NCBI RefSeq assembly: GCF_009982895.1
Contig: NZ_WXZL01000051.1
Span: 1 to 13,707 of the forward strand
Direction of reading: 5' to 3'
DNA from: Deinococcus alpinitundrae
GTDB lineage: Bacteria > Deinococcota > Deinococci > Deinococcales > Deinococcaceae
Length of the DNA stretch: 13,707 nucleotides
Below are positions 1 through 6,684 of this stretch, in pieces. A program made the position numbers and the translations under genes. Numbering within the stretch: position 1 is the first letter of the stretch; the number at the start of each line of letters is the position of its first letter. The notes under the pieces were generated by a model that was given only the letters and a program-made list of their open reading frames with translations, had not been told where the DNA came from and did no database searches.

Positions 1-129
1 TACGCGGCTTATAACCGGTATGGCGGCGAGAAGTCCATATGCGTTTACCCGTTCAACGGACACGAGGGCGGCGGCACTCAGCAGGCTGTGGAGAAGCTGA
101 CGTTCGTGGCGAAACGATGGCTCCTGTGA
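1..129 (+). CDS. Acetylxylan esterase / cephalosporin-C deacetylase family, C-terminal fragment
   Basis: The gene runs in from the left edge. Reading from base 1, 42 residues remain before TGA at 127-129, including VYPFNGHEGGG and ending FVAKRWLL. The segment with Y/F-N-G-H-E-G-G-G is typical of the C-terminus of the AXE1 family of alpha/beta hydrolases, which remove acetyl groups from xylan oligosaccharides or cephalosporin C. The His of GHE would be the catalytic triad histidine; the Ser and Asp lie outside the window. Family proteins end about 20-30 residues after this His, as here, so the 3' end looks intact. Enzyme identity rests on this short tail only, and substrate cannot be judged. 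It is unrelated in orientation to the minus-strand locus that follows. Confidence 0.8.
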   Translation, partial: YAAYNRYGGEKSICVYPFNGHEGGGTQQAVEKLTFVAKRWLL

Positions 130-389
130 CCGCTGAAACGGCGTTGGCCGGGTGTCGCCAGCAGGGAGCGATCCCGGCCGGCGACGTGCTGCTCAGCGAC
201 AACACCGTGGGCACGGTACAACGCCAGGGTGGGGTATGACTCTGGCGGCGACTGATGGGCGGCAGCAGTCAGCGCGGTGATCGGGAAGCCCTTCAAGCTT
301 GGCTGGCCGACATCCTCGCCTGAGCACCTTGGTGTCGGCACCCGCGAAGGTCGTCATTCCTCTTGCAGTACCCTAATGTTGGACAACTC
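130..389. other. Intergenic stretch without a convincing gene
   Basis: No convincing gene lies between the esterase stop and the ATG at 390. A short + strand reading frame beginning ATG at 118, inside the esterase end, runs to TGA at 237-239. It encodes about 40 residues with GDVLLSDNTVGTV, faintly like a methyltransferase strand, but it is too short to name. The stretch could hold decayed gene remnants. It contains one inverted repeat, listed separately. Confidence 0.4.
146..179 (+). terminator. GC-rich inverted repeat after the esterase gene, weak terminator candidate
   Basis: GGCCGGG at 146-152 pairs perfectly with CCCGGCC at 173-179 across a 20-base loop, 17 bases after the esterase stop. 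Position fits a terminator, but the loop is long and no T-run follows, so an intrinsic terminator is not well supported. Confidence 0.25.
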
Positions 390-749
390 ATGATCGAACA
401 CCACATTGCTGCACCGTCCCAGGAACGCTGGAACCAGCTGGCGACCACCCTGGGAGAACTCGCAAGCATCATCCTCGATTGGCACTTGGACACGCCTGAC
501 TGCCTCAGATTGACGTATGGCCATCCCTTGAGGCTGAGTGCGCCGCTCAGCAGTCTGGATCAGACCTTCCTGCTCAGTGATCTGCTGGAGCAGGCCCAGG
601 CGATGGGCGCTTCTGTGCGCCTTGCCAACCCCGCCCCGGACCAGTGGGTGGCGTCCTTCGCCGACCGGCAACCCTTCGAGCGGGGCCCGATCAGCGTGAT
701 CGCTGTCAGTCGTGCCCTGCTCGCCTGGCACCGTGGCAAGGTGGATTAA
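390..749 (+). CDS. Hypothetical protein, 119 aa
   Basis: This is an open frame from ATG 390 to TAA 747-749. GGA in TTGGACAACTC lies a suitable distance before the ATG, giving a weak ribosome site; an upstream TTG at 363 is the alternative start. The product is soluble, with no signal peptide or membrane segment. It has a hydrophobic/charged pattern consistent with a folded domain: an acidic helical N-terminal third, LSDLLEQAQAMGASVRL in the middle, and a C-terminal helix ISVIAVSRALLAWHRG. Composition looks like a real protein, whereas the overlapping minus-strand frame is glutamine/arginine-rich and looks like a shadow. I do not recognise the family. Confidence 0.5.
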   Translation: MIEHHIAAPSQERWNQLATTLGELASIILDWHLDTPDCLRLTYGHPLRLSAPLSSLDQTFLLSDLLEQAQAMGASVRLANPAPDQWVASFADRQPFERGPISVIAVSRALLAWHRGKVD

Positions 750-968
750 CGCTCGGTCGCTGCCTGACCAGGTGCCCAGAGGTTGGCAGGGACGATCCAT
801 GGACAAGGCCCCTTCGGCTCGCTGAGCCTGACCTGCTGAGGCTGGTTCACATCAAAAAAGCCATCACCCCCTTCGGCCAGAGCCGCTGTCGGGCCTCAGC
901 ATGAAACGTAGGACGTTCCCGCATGGCCGCGCTCTTGACCGCTGCTGGATCCCGCGCAAGACTGGGTG

Positions 969-1151
969 ATGAACGGAACGGTCACGCCCACGTCCCCTGC
1001 CCCGCGTAAGCCCACGACGCAGGAACTGCGGCTTCGATTGGCCCGCGTGACGTACAACAGCCTGCGAATGGCGGGCTTCGAGCCGTCCTTCGAACAGATT
1101 CTGGCCTGGCAAGACGAGGCCCGCAAGCGCCAGGGCGCTCCTTGCCAGTGA
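969..1151 (+). CDS. Small hypothetical protein, 60 aa
   Basis: The frame runs from ATG 969 (GTG 966 is directly upstream in frame) to TGA 1149-1151. A Pro/Thr-rich N-terminus (about residues 5-18) is followed by a single charged helical segment, ELRLRLARVTYNSLRMAGFE, and then EPSFEQILAWQDEARKRQ. The pattern small helix, GFEPSxE, second helix faintly recalls VbhA-type antitoxins, which neutralise Fic proteins. The diagnostic downstream residues are absent and no Fic gene is visible, so the name is not assigned. The ribosome site is weak (GGG just before GTG/ATG). It stands alone between two sparse stretches. Confidence 0.45.
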   Translation: MNGTVTPTSPAPRKPTTQELRLRLARVTYNSLRMAGFEPSFEQILAWQDEARKRQGAPCQ

Positions 1152-1420
1152 CGCCAGGCCCTTTCTGCCGGACGAAAGCCAGCACCCGGAGCGGGTCCCA
1201 TCTTTGTTGTCGGTGAGCGAGTCGGAGACTTCGCCACTAAAACGGGCTGCCAGGCGATAACGGCACAGGCACCAGCGAATGCGGCCTGTTCTCCACGTCA
1301 GTTGCTGGGATCGCACGAGCAGAAGAACAGAATTTCCCACTACGAAGAGGTCGAGAGCCTTCCTGGTAGAGGTTCTGGCAACTTTGGTCATCCGAGACCG
1401 TAAGTTAAATCCCGGCCGGC
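1152..1420. other. Intergenic between convergent genes
   Basis: This separates the small + strand ORF from the 3' end of apbE on the - strand. I see no gene. Open frames on both strands are arginine-rich and lack family features. CCGGCCGG at 1411-1418 is an 8-base palindrome just past the apbE stop, but no clear terminator hairpin with a T-run follows. Confidence 0.4.
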
Positions 1421-2239
1421 TCAATCGATTCTGGCGGTCTGCCATCTCCCGCCCCGCCGAGTCAGGAACTGGCTTTCACGGTCGAATGCGTACACCTGGG
1501 CTTGATGCTGAAGTTGATCCAGCCTCCCTTCCTCCAGAAACGCCAGTTTGGTGAGCACCTCAGCGTCGGTGAGGGCGCGGGCGATCACCGTGACCTGCAC
1601 CAGCCCGGATTCAAGGGGGCGGCCTGTCCGGGGATCAATCAGGTGATGGCCGCCGGTCCAGGCCCGCTTGAGCGTGCTGGAGGTGGCCACCCCCCAGACC
1701 CCAGGCGGGCATTCCAGGTACATCGCCGGGCCACCAAAGGGCCGCTCGATCTCCACGGCGAACCTGCCGGACTGCCGCAGCATCATGTCGCCGCCCGCAT
1801 CGATAAAGCCGTCACCGTGCAGCTGGGTAAAGGCCCGTTGGGCGATCCACGATTTGGCAGTGCCGCCCAGATCGAGGCGCGTCCCGGCGGGCAGGCGCAG
1901 CAACTCGGGGGCGCAGACGATCTCCGAGGTGTCCGGAACGCGGGCCGCGCTACCCCAGTGGTCACCCAGGCGACCGGCATACCCGGCGGCCTCCAAGACT
2001 GGCAAGATAGCTGGCGTGACCAGGCCTCCAGTGCGCCGCGCCACGTCCAGGGCATGTGACACCGCCCGCACCAGGTCTAGCGGTGGATTGGCGAGTTCGC
2101 CTGTGGTGTTCAGGGTGGTCAGGGCCGAGGGCTTGAAGCGGGTCAGCAACTCGCCGAGGCACCGAATCTCCTGGGCTGCCGCCGCCTCGCCCTCACCGCT
2201 GACCTTGATCTGTGTGCCCAGCGCGTCAAACAGGAGCAT
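1421..2239 (-). CDS. apbE: FAD:protein FMN transferase (ApbE family)
   Basis: ApbE enzymes use FAD to attach FMN covalently to Ser/Thr of partner proteins. Family landmarks appear in order in 272 residues: LGT near the N-terminus, TRFKPSALTTLN, RRTGGLVTPAILPVLEAAGY, LDLGGTAKSWIAQRA, FIDAGGDMMLR, GVATSSTLKR, HHLIDPRTGRP and VTVIARALTDAEVLTKLAFL. The last segment differs from the classical ADALST metal-site pattern and resembles the shorter variant I recall from actinobacterial proteins. The usual signal peptide or lipobox is missing: the protein begins MLLFDALGTQI, so it may act in the cytosol or be translocated otherwise. ATG 2239 lies 5 bases after the stop of the ferric-reductase-like gene, with AAGGGTGG as ribosome site inside that gene's end. 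This tight spacing implies one transcript and a functional partnership. Confidence 0.9.
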   Translation of the reverse strand: MLLFDALGTQIKVSGEGEAAAAQEIRCLGELLTRFKPSALTTLNTTGELANPPLDLVRAVSHALDVARRTGGLVTPAILPVLEAAGYAGRLGDHWGSAARVPDTSEIVCAPELLRLPAGTRLDLGGTAKSWIAQRAFTQLHGDGFIDAGGDMMLRQSGRFAVEIERPFGGPAMYLECPPGVWGVATSSTLKRAWTGGHHLIDPRTGRPLESGLVQVTVIARALTDAEVLTKLAFLEEGRLDQLQHQAQVYAFDRESQFLTRRGGRWQTARID

Positions 2240-2244
2240 CTGGA

Positions 2245-2943
2245 TTAACCACCCTTTTGAACCGTTGCCCGCCGCGAACCGTGACTAACCATCTCCGAAA
2301 AGCGCAGGCCGAAGGTCAAGGTCACGGCGGCCACCGCTGCGCCGTACAACAGCCCCAAATTGTCGCTGCCGCTCAATATCCCGTGCAGGGTCAGCAGCGC
2401 AAAGGCGGGATACGACATCAGATGCACGGCCCGCCAAACGCGCACACTCAAATGCTTTCGCCACAGCGTCGAGAGGTATACCAGCGCCAGAGTGTAGGTT
2501 CCCAGCGTGCCCAGGCCGACAGCCAGCGGCGCGAAGTTCGACGTGCCCGGAATCAACAGGGCGCTCAGCGGCTGGGCGTACTGTCCGTCCACGGTCAGAA
2601 ACAGACCGTGGGCGCTGCCCAGCACCAGCGCGAAGCCGCTCATGAGGCCATGCCAGCCGTATTGTTGAGCGCGGGCCAGCCAGGCCGGAGCGTAGCGGCT
2701 GCCCAGCAGCGCCCCGAAGGTCACCGTCATTGCCAGTGCCAGGTAAGCCACGATCCCGCTGGCCCGCAGCAGCGAGTAGGCCAGTGGCCCGGAGGTGAGA
2801 TTCAGGGCGCTCAGCATGAAGCCGCCGATGAGCAGGGCCGCCAGCAAAAACGCCAGCGCGGCGTTGATAGGGTGACCCGTCACGGTATTGGGTGACTGGG
2901 CTGCTGGGACGCGGCTTGGAGTGGAAGTGGTCAGGTCATTCAT
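2245..2943 (-). CDS. Ferric-reductase-like transmembrane protein (di-heme cytochrome b type)
   Basis: This 232-aa integral membrane protein has about six hydrophobic helices (around residues 27-47, 53-77, 97-117, 139-160, 170-190 and 196-213). Four histidines stand as two pairs: H98/H112 in one helix and H174/H187 in another. This 13-14 residue spacing is the signature of two stacked b-hemes in ferric-reductase-like domains (PF01794, also MsrQ/STEAP-like). The role would be passing electrons across the membrane; there is no fused flavin/NAD domain. The start at 2943 is chosen because AGGAG lies 7 bases upstream, although the frame is open further to 3300. ApbE follows after 5 bases and a small exported protein precedes by 32 bases, so these three look like one operon. 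The electron donor and acceptor are not encoded in an obvious form here. Confidence 0.85.
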   Translation of the reverse strand: MNDLTTSTPSRVPAAQSPNTVTGHPINAALAFLLAALLIGGFMLSALNLTSGPLAYSLLRASGIVAYLALAMTVTFGALLGSRYAPAWLARAQQYGWHGLMSGFALVLGSAHGLFLTVDGQYAQPLSALLIPGTSNFAPLAVGLGTLGTYTLALVYLSTLWRKHLSVRVWRAVHLMSYPAFALLTLHGILSGSDNLGLLYGAAVAAVTLTFGLRFSEMVSHGSRRATVQKGG

Positions 2944-2975
2944 CGGCTGGCTCCTGTGTGGCAGCGGGGAGGGCT

Positions 2976-3275
2976 TTAGCTGCCCCTGGTGGTCGCGATG
3001 ACGGGGGCCTGGGTGGTCGGTGCCCACTGCGGCGCATTCCAAACTTGCGGCTCGTTGGAGGCCGTCTCCGGACCCTGGGACCAGGTACTGGCGTCGTCTG
3101 AGCCGGCACTGGCCGCGTCGGCGTTCGGCAACGCCGCCTGACTGAGCGGGGCCACGGACGCGGTGGCGGTGTGCGGATACATGGCCGTACCGATCCCGGC
3201 TGTCAGGCTGAGCGCCAGCAGCAGGGTCAGGCGGGTGGCCTGCAGACTGTTGAATTTCTTGGTGGAGTTGCTCAT
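2976..3275 (-). CDS. Small exported or membrane-anchored Ala/Ser/Pro-rich protein, 99 aa
   Basis: ATG 3275 is preceded by a strong ribosome site, GGAGG with 7 bases spacing. The N-terminus has positive charges and a hydrophobic stretch (about residues 14-32, TRLTLLLALSLTAGIGTAMY), a signal peptide or single anchor. The rest is low complexity, rich in Ala, Ser, Thr, Pro, Asp and Gln, with two Trp-containing segments near the end (QVWNAPQWAP). No domain is recognised. In many ApbE/ferric-reductase loci the gene in this position encodes a membrane-anchored FMN-binding protein. This one has the anchor and linker but no FMN-binding domain and no S/T-G-A-S/T acceptor motif. It could be a truncated form or a different partner. 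Confidence 0.7.
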   Translation of the reverse strand: MSNSTKKFNSLQATRLTLLLALSLTAGIGTAMYPHTATASVAPLSQAALPNADAASAGSDDASTWSQGPETASNEPQVWNAPQWAPTTQAPVIATTRGS

Positions 3276-3361
3276 GGGTATCCTCCGATGTTCCGGTCAT
3301 GGTGGCCGGTGCCTGAAGTCTCCTCTGGCGGATCGCAGGTTCAAATCACGCCTGATGGAGA

Positions 3362-3404
3362 AACGGAGAAGGACCGCCTCTGTAGCTGGCAGCCCTTCTC
3401 CGTT
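3362..3404 (-). terminator. 11-bp perfect inverted repeat between HupE-like gene and the 99-aa gene
   Basis: AACGGAGAAGG at 3362-3372 pairs perfectly with CCTTCTCCGTT at 3394-3404 across a 21-base spacer. On the minus strand it lies after the HupE-like stop and before the next gene, and is followed by TTCTCC rather than a clean U-run. It may terminate or attenuate transcription between the two halves of the locus, or be a protein-binding site. Confidence 0.4.
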
Positions 3405-3427
3405 GGGGTTTGGTTCAGGTGTTCAAA

Positions 3428-3442
3428 GCCCGCTGAACGGGC
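3428..3442 (-). terminator. Short GC hairpin after the HupE-like gene
   Basis: On the minus strand GCCCG-TTCAG-CGGGC is followed directly by TTTG. This is a five-pair all-GC stem with five-base loop, about 50 bases downstream of the HupE-like stop. It is short but terminator-like. Confidence 0.35.
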
Positions 3443-3493
3443 CAGCATCCGTTCGCCGCCGATCCTGAGCAGCCAACGCACGGGTCACCCGCT

Positions 3494-4822
3494 TCATGCG
3501 GTCGCACGTACGCGCCTCAACCGGGTGACTGTAAACCCCGTCAACGCGAGCACCGCCAGTGCTATCAGCGCCCACGGCCCGGCGGTTCCCAGACGGTCGG
3601 CCAATACCCCCAGGGGATTGCTCCAGCCCACCCGGTCGCCGAGCCAGCCCAACGATGCTATGGCTGCCAGCGACGCGCCGAAGACACGCACCGGTGGATA
3701 CAGCTTGGTCTGCGCCAGCAGGATCAGCCAGGGCATCGTCACCATGATCACCAGAAGCTGCATGGCCTCGATCCCGAGGTTGAAGCCCAGTAGGCTGAGC
3801 GCCGTCTGCCAGGTGCTGAGATTGAGTTCGGCCAGGGTGTACGAGAAGGCCAGGCCGTGAATCAGGCCGAAGCCGCCCGCAATCATGAGTTCGCGCCCCG
3901 GAAAGATGGGCCGCAGGGCGTGAACGGCGGAAACCAGAATCGAGACGGCGATCAGCGCCTCAATCGGCGCGTCCGGCACGGTCACGATGCGCAGCGTGCC
4001 GAGCAGCAGGGTCAGCGAGTGGCCCACCGTGAAGGCGGTGGTGATCTTGACGATGTTGAGGAGCGAGCGCCGGGTGCCGCCAAAATCTCCCCAGTGGGGC
4101 CGACGATTCATCACGGCGATCAGTGGGGCGGGCAGCAGCAGGGTCAGCAGGAACAGCAGGTGGTCGGTGCCCTCGGCAATGTGGTGAACGCCCAACATGA
4201 AAATACCGACGAAGCCCTGCCAGGCGCTGCCCCGCGCCTGATTGATGGGCAGCAGCGGCACCAGGTCAGTGCGCGGATCGGCCCGGATGATGCCGACCTC
4301 CACGCTCTCGTTGCCGCTCTCATTGTTCAGCCCGCGTTCCCAGTCGCGCCGCACCGACACCAGAATCGAGTGCGTTTTGACCTCGCGCACGATGGCGTCG
4401 TACTTCAGGGTGAAGTCGCGCACGCTCGCTCCCGCTGGGGGGATGAGCGTTACGGGCACCAAGAATTCCTGATAAGCCCCTGTAGCGGTTTGCTGCACCT
4501 GCGACAGTGTCGGCTGGCCGATCTCCACTGTCCAGGCTTGTCCGCTGGCTCCGGTGAGCGCCAAGTGCTGAGCGATGTAGGAACGCAAGGGTGCGCTGTA
4601 CTGGGTCAGGGTCTGCGGGTTGTTCACCAGCTTCCAGTGCGTGGCCACCTCCAACTCATTGAGTGGGAGGGCGAGCTCCGCCGTGACCGCGTCACTGTGC
4701 AAGTCGAGTTGCACAGTGGTCGTCGGCATTGGGTGGGCGAGAACGTGCCCAGGCATTACAGCCAGAACAAGCGCGAGCAGGAAAGACATCAGCGAACGGG
4801 GAATAGAGCACGGGCGGATCAT
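3494..4822 (-). CDS. HupE/UreJ-2 family membrane protein with extracytoplasmic N-terminal domain
   Basis: The 442-aa product has a signal peptide (residues 1-29, ...GHVLA) and a mature end starting HPMP. An extracytoplasmic beta-rich domain of about 170 residues follows, then about seven membrane helices from residue 200. Conserved polar residues within helices match the HupE/UreJ_2 family: GVHHIAEGTDHLLFLL (H213, H214, E217, D220, H221), TVGHSLTLLLG (H268), H301, IHGLAFS (H322) and FNLGIEAMQL (E352). HupE and UreJ proteins are nickel permeases or accessory proteins; this second family is uncharacterised, so metal transport is inferred from the His/Asp/Glu-lined helices. ATG 4822 has GAGG 7 bases upstream. 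It starts 30 bases after the EF-hand gene and probably shares its transcript. No hydrogenase or urease gene is in the window, so classic nickel supply to those enzymes is not supported. Confidence 0.85.
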   Translation of the reverse strand: MIRPCSIPRSLMSFLLALVLAVMPGHVLAHPMPTTTVQLDLHSDAVTAELALPLNELEVATHWKLVNNPQTLTQYSAPLRSYIAQHLALTGASGQAWTVEIGQPTLSQVQQTATGAYQEFLVPVTLIPPAGASVRDFTLKYDAIVREVKTHSILVSVRRDWERGLNNESGNESVEVGIIRADPRTDLVPLLPINQARGSAWQGFVGIFMLGVHHIAEGTDHLLFLLTLLLPAPLIAVMNRRPHWGDFGGTRRSLLNIVKITTAFTVGHSLTLLLGTLRIVTVPDAPIEALIAVSILVSAVHALRPIFPGRELMIAGGFGLIHGLAFSYTLAELNLSTWQTALSLLGFNLGIEAMQLLVIMVTMPWLILLAQTKLYPPVRVFGASLAAIASLGWLGDRVGWSNPLGVLADRLGTAGPWALIALAVLALTGFTVTRLRRVRATA

Positions 4823-4852
4823 GCGATTACCTCGCTCAGGACTGGGGCGAAT

Positions 4853-5392
4853 TCACGAACGGGTGACCTGATACTTCACGGTCAGTTGCCGCCCGTCGTT
4901 GCTGTGCTGCTGGCCGGTCACGCCGTACTGCCAGCCTGCGGCGGGCAGCAAGAAGATGTTGGCGATCCACTGGCTTTTGACCGGTTGATAGCGGTTCTCG
5001 TAACTCAGGCTCTGAGCACCCGCCGCGTCCGCGCGCTTGGCGAGGGCGTAAATCTTGAGAACGGCGTTTCCGGTCTTGAGGTCCGAATACGGCGGCATCT
5101 CTACGGTATCCAGCGTCCAGCTCACGACCACGCCGTTCAGCTTGAGTGTGGACTGGCGCAGCACGAGCTTGGCGTAACTGCGCGCCTCGGTGCCGGTAAT
5201 TTTACCGTCGGTATCGGTGTCGATGGCGCTCAGGACCGTGGCGGCCACCTGCGTTCCTGGGGTGAGGTCCAGCTCCAGCTGCACCTTCCCCGGCGCGAGA
5301 GTCAGGTACGCGCCCTGCACCACCTCGTCCACCGGATGTGCCTGGGCCAGGCCCAGCAGCAGGGCCAGAAGTGTCAGGGCAGACTTTTTCAT
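4853..5392 (-). CDS. Exported EF-hand protein, 179 aa, companion of the HupE-like protein
   Basis: A signal peptide (residues 1-18, ...GLAQA) would leave a mature N-terminus HPVDEV. Residues 58-69, DTDTDGKITGTE, form a complete canonical EF-hand calcium loop (D58, D60, D62, G63, I65, E69), unusual in a small bacterial exported protein. The rest looks beta-rich. The order AHP, strand, EL-L-P strand, loop, helix, strand resembles the extracytoplasmic N-terminal part of the next gene's product, suggesting a stand-alone relative of that domain. The upstream gene's TGA and this ATG are separated by one base (TGAGATG), so translation is probably coupled. The function is unknown; a calcium-stabilised metal-binding or periplasmic partner of the HupE-like transporter is inferred. 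Confidence 0.8.
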   Translation of the reverse strand: MKKSALTLLALLLGLAQAHPVDEVVQGAYLTLAPGKVQLELDLTPGTQVAATVLSAIDTDTDGKITGTEARSYAKLVLRQSTLKLNGVVVSWTLDTVEMPPYSDLKTGNAVLKIYALAKRADAAGAQSLSYENRYQPVKSQWIANIFLLPAAGWQYGVTGQQHSNDGRQLTVKYQVTRS

Positions 5393-5393
5393 C

Positions 5394-6473
5394 TCACTTC
5401 GTCCAGGCCGCGCCGTAATCGTTGGTGGGATCGCGGTACATCGAGTGGATATGGTTGGCCGGATCGTTGCCCATGCTCTGCGGCGAGTACTCGATCAGCA
5501 CGGTAGGGCCGGTGCCGCGGTAGTAGAAGTTGCCGCCGGCGGTGGTGGGACCGTACCAGGCGAAGTACGTCTGATCCAGGTTCTTCTCGATGTCGGCCAG
5601 CTTGGGGGCCAGGTCATCGTCGTTGAGGGCGTTCATTCTTTCCTTGACCAAGGTTAGGAAGGCCGACTTCTGCGCGGCGGTCATGGCGCTGCCCGGCAGC
5701 CCCTCGGCTTGCAGGGTCTTGCCGTCCTGACCGGGGCCAAGCACCAGGTCGATGCGCTGGGTGCTGATCATTGCCTTGGCCTGTTGGGCAGCGTTCAGGC
5801 TGTCCAACAGGGTGTGGGCGTCCTTGACCTCCTGCGGGACGTCCTCAACGACTGTGATGGTTTGGCCGTTGACGGTGGTGTAGATCGGCTGCCCACCGGT
5901 CAGGCTGGGTGCCAGGGTGATATTGCTGCCGTCCACCGTCGCGTTGATCGCCAAGTGATGGCCGCCGAACTGGAGCGTCCAGGCCGTCGTGGTGGAGGGG
6001 CTGCCCAGGAACGACACGTAATATTCGTCGCTGCCGAATTGCAGGTTGCCTCCGCCGCCCTGGGCTTTGAGCACGTCGTCGGCGGCCATCTGCTGCTGCA
6101 CCATTTTCAGACCGTCAGTACTCAGTACCGTGCTGAGCAGGGTCGTGAGGGCCATACGTTGTGCGGCACTCAGATTCCCCCACTTCACCCCGGCCCGTTG
6201 AAAGATGCCGGTGGGAAAATTGGACCAGCGGGCGCGCTGAGCAACGTCAGTCCAGGCGAAGCTGATCGCCGTTTTCTGCGTGGCGCTGAGCGAGGCGAGG
6301 AAGGCTTTGGCTGCGTCCACAACTTTGGTGGTCTGCGCGTCGGCAGCGGTGGTCACGCTGGGGCCGGGGGTGGTGGTCGACACCGTGGTTTGCGTGGTCG
6401 CGGCGCTGGAGTTGCACGAAGTCAGCGCGGCGGTCAGCATCAGGGCCAGGACGGAGAATTTGGGTTTATTCAT
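5394..6473 (-). CDS. DUF3500 family lipoprotein, 359 aa
   Basis: The N-terminus (residues 1-20, ending ALTSC) carries a lipobox with Cys20, so the protein should be a membrane-anchored lipoprotein. A Thr/Ser/Ala-rich tether (21-45) leads into a helical part (about 48-135; FAWTD, WSNFP, ADDVL). A beta core contains LQFGGHHLAINATV (H172, H173), then LDLVLGPGQDGKTL-type and LPGSAMTA segments, and the end is NHIHSMYRDPTNDYG (H341, H343). These match the DUF3500 family (PF12006), whose function is unknown. Conserved His clusters could bind metal; this is inference. It is a paralogue of the 6685-7947 gene. AAGAGG lies 7 bases before ATG 6473. The EF-hand gene follows after one base, so the two products are probably made together. 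Confidence 0.85.
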   Translation of the reverse strand: MNKPKFSVLALMLTAALTSCNSSAATTQTTVSTTTPGPSVTTAADAQTTKVVDAAKAFLASLSATQKTAISFAWTDVAQRARWSNFPTGIFQRAGVKWGNLSAAQRMALTTLLSTVLSTDGLKMVQQQMAADDVLKAQGGGGNLQFGSDEYYVSFLGSPSTTTAWTLQFGGHHLAINATVDGSNITLAPSLTGGQPIYTTVNGQTITVVEDVPQEVKDAHTLLDSLNAAQQAKAMISTQRIDLVLGPGQDGKTLQAEGLPGSAMTAAQKSAFLTLVKERMNALNDDDLAPKLADIEKNLDQTYFAWYGPTTAGGNFYYRGTGPTVLIEYSPQSMGNDPANHIHSMYRDPTNDYGAAWTK

Positions 6474-6650
6474 GGTGAAACCTCTTTAGAAATTGGGCGA
6501 TGGGCTGAAGGTCAGCAGGGTTTATCCGGTATGAGCCACGCGTTTCTGCGTTCCTGGAACCAAGCATGCTGGCCATCCATTCAGACCTCATGCACGGAAT
6601 GTGAAGACCGAATGAATACGGCATGAACAGGCTTCGATCCGTATCACACC

Positions 6651-6673
6651 AGAGGCGGCGGTCCAGCGCCTCT
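6651..6673 (-). terminator. Hairpin just after the first DUF3500 gene
   Basis: AGAGGCG and CGCCTCT (arms 6651-6657 and 6667-6673, loop 9) lie 11 bases past the TAA of the 6685-7947 gene. Position suggests termination or mRNA end protection, but no U-run follows on the minus strand. Confidence 0.35.
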
Positions 6674-6684
6674 ACCCAGCGGAA

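Noticed and set aside
864..1445. 193-codon minus-strand frame overlapping the 60-aa ORF
   Set aside because: Arginine-rich with no signal, domain or ribosome site, and it runs into the apbE 3' end.
3337..3347. AGGTTCAAATC resembling a tRNA T-loop
   Set aside because: The flanking bases do not form a T-stem, and no anticodon or acceptor stem can be built around it.
3494..4822. Classical nickel permease serving hydrogenase or urease
   Set aside because: No hydrogenase or urease gene is nearby, and the long exported N-terminal domain fits the second HupE/UreJ family rather than classical HupE.
3857..5506. 549-codon open frame on the + strand
   Set aside because: It is antisense to the HupE-like, EF-hand and lipoprotein genes, and Gln/Arg/His/Gly-rich without domains; a shadow of GC-rich codon use.
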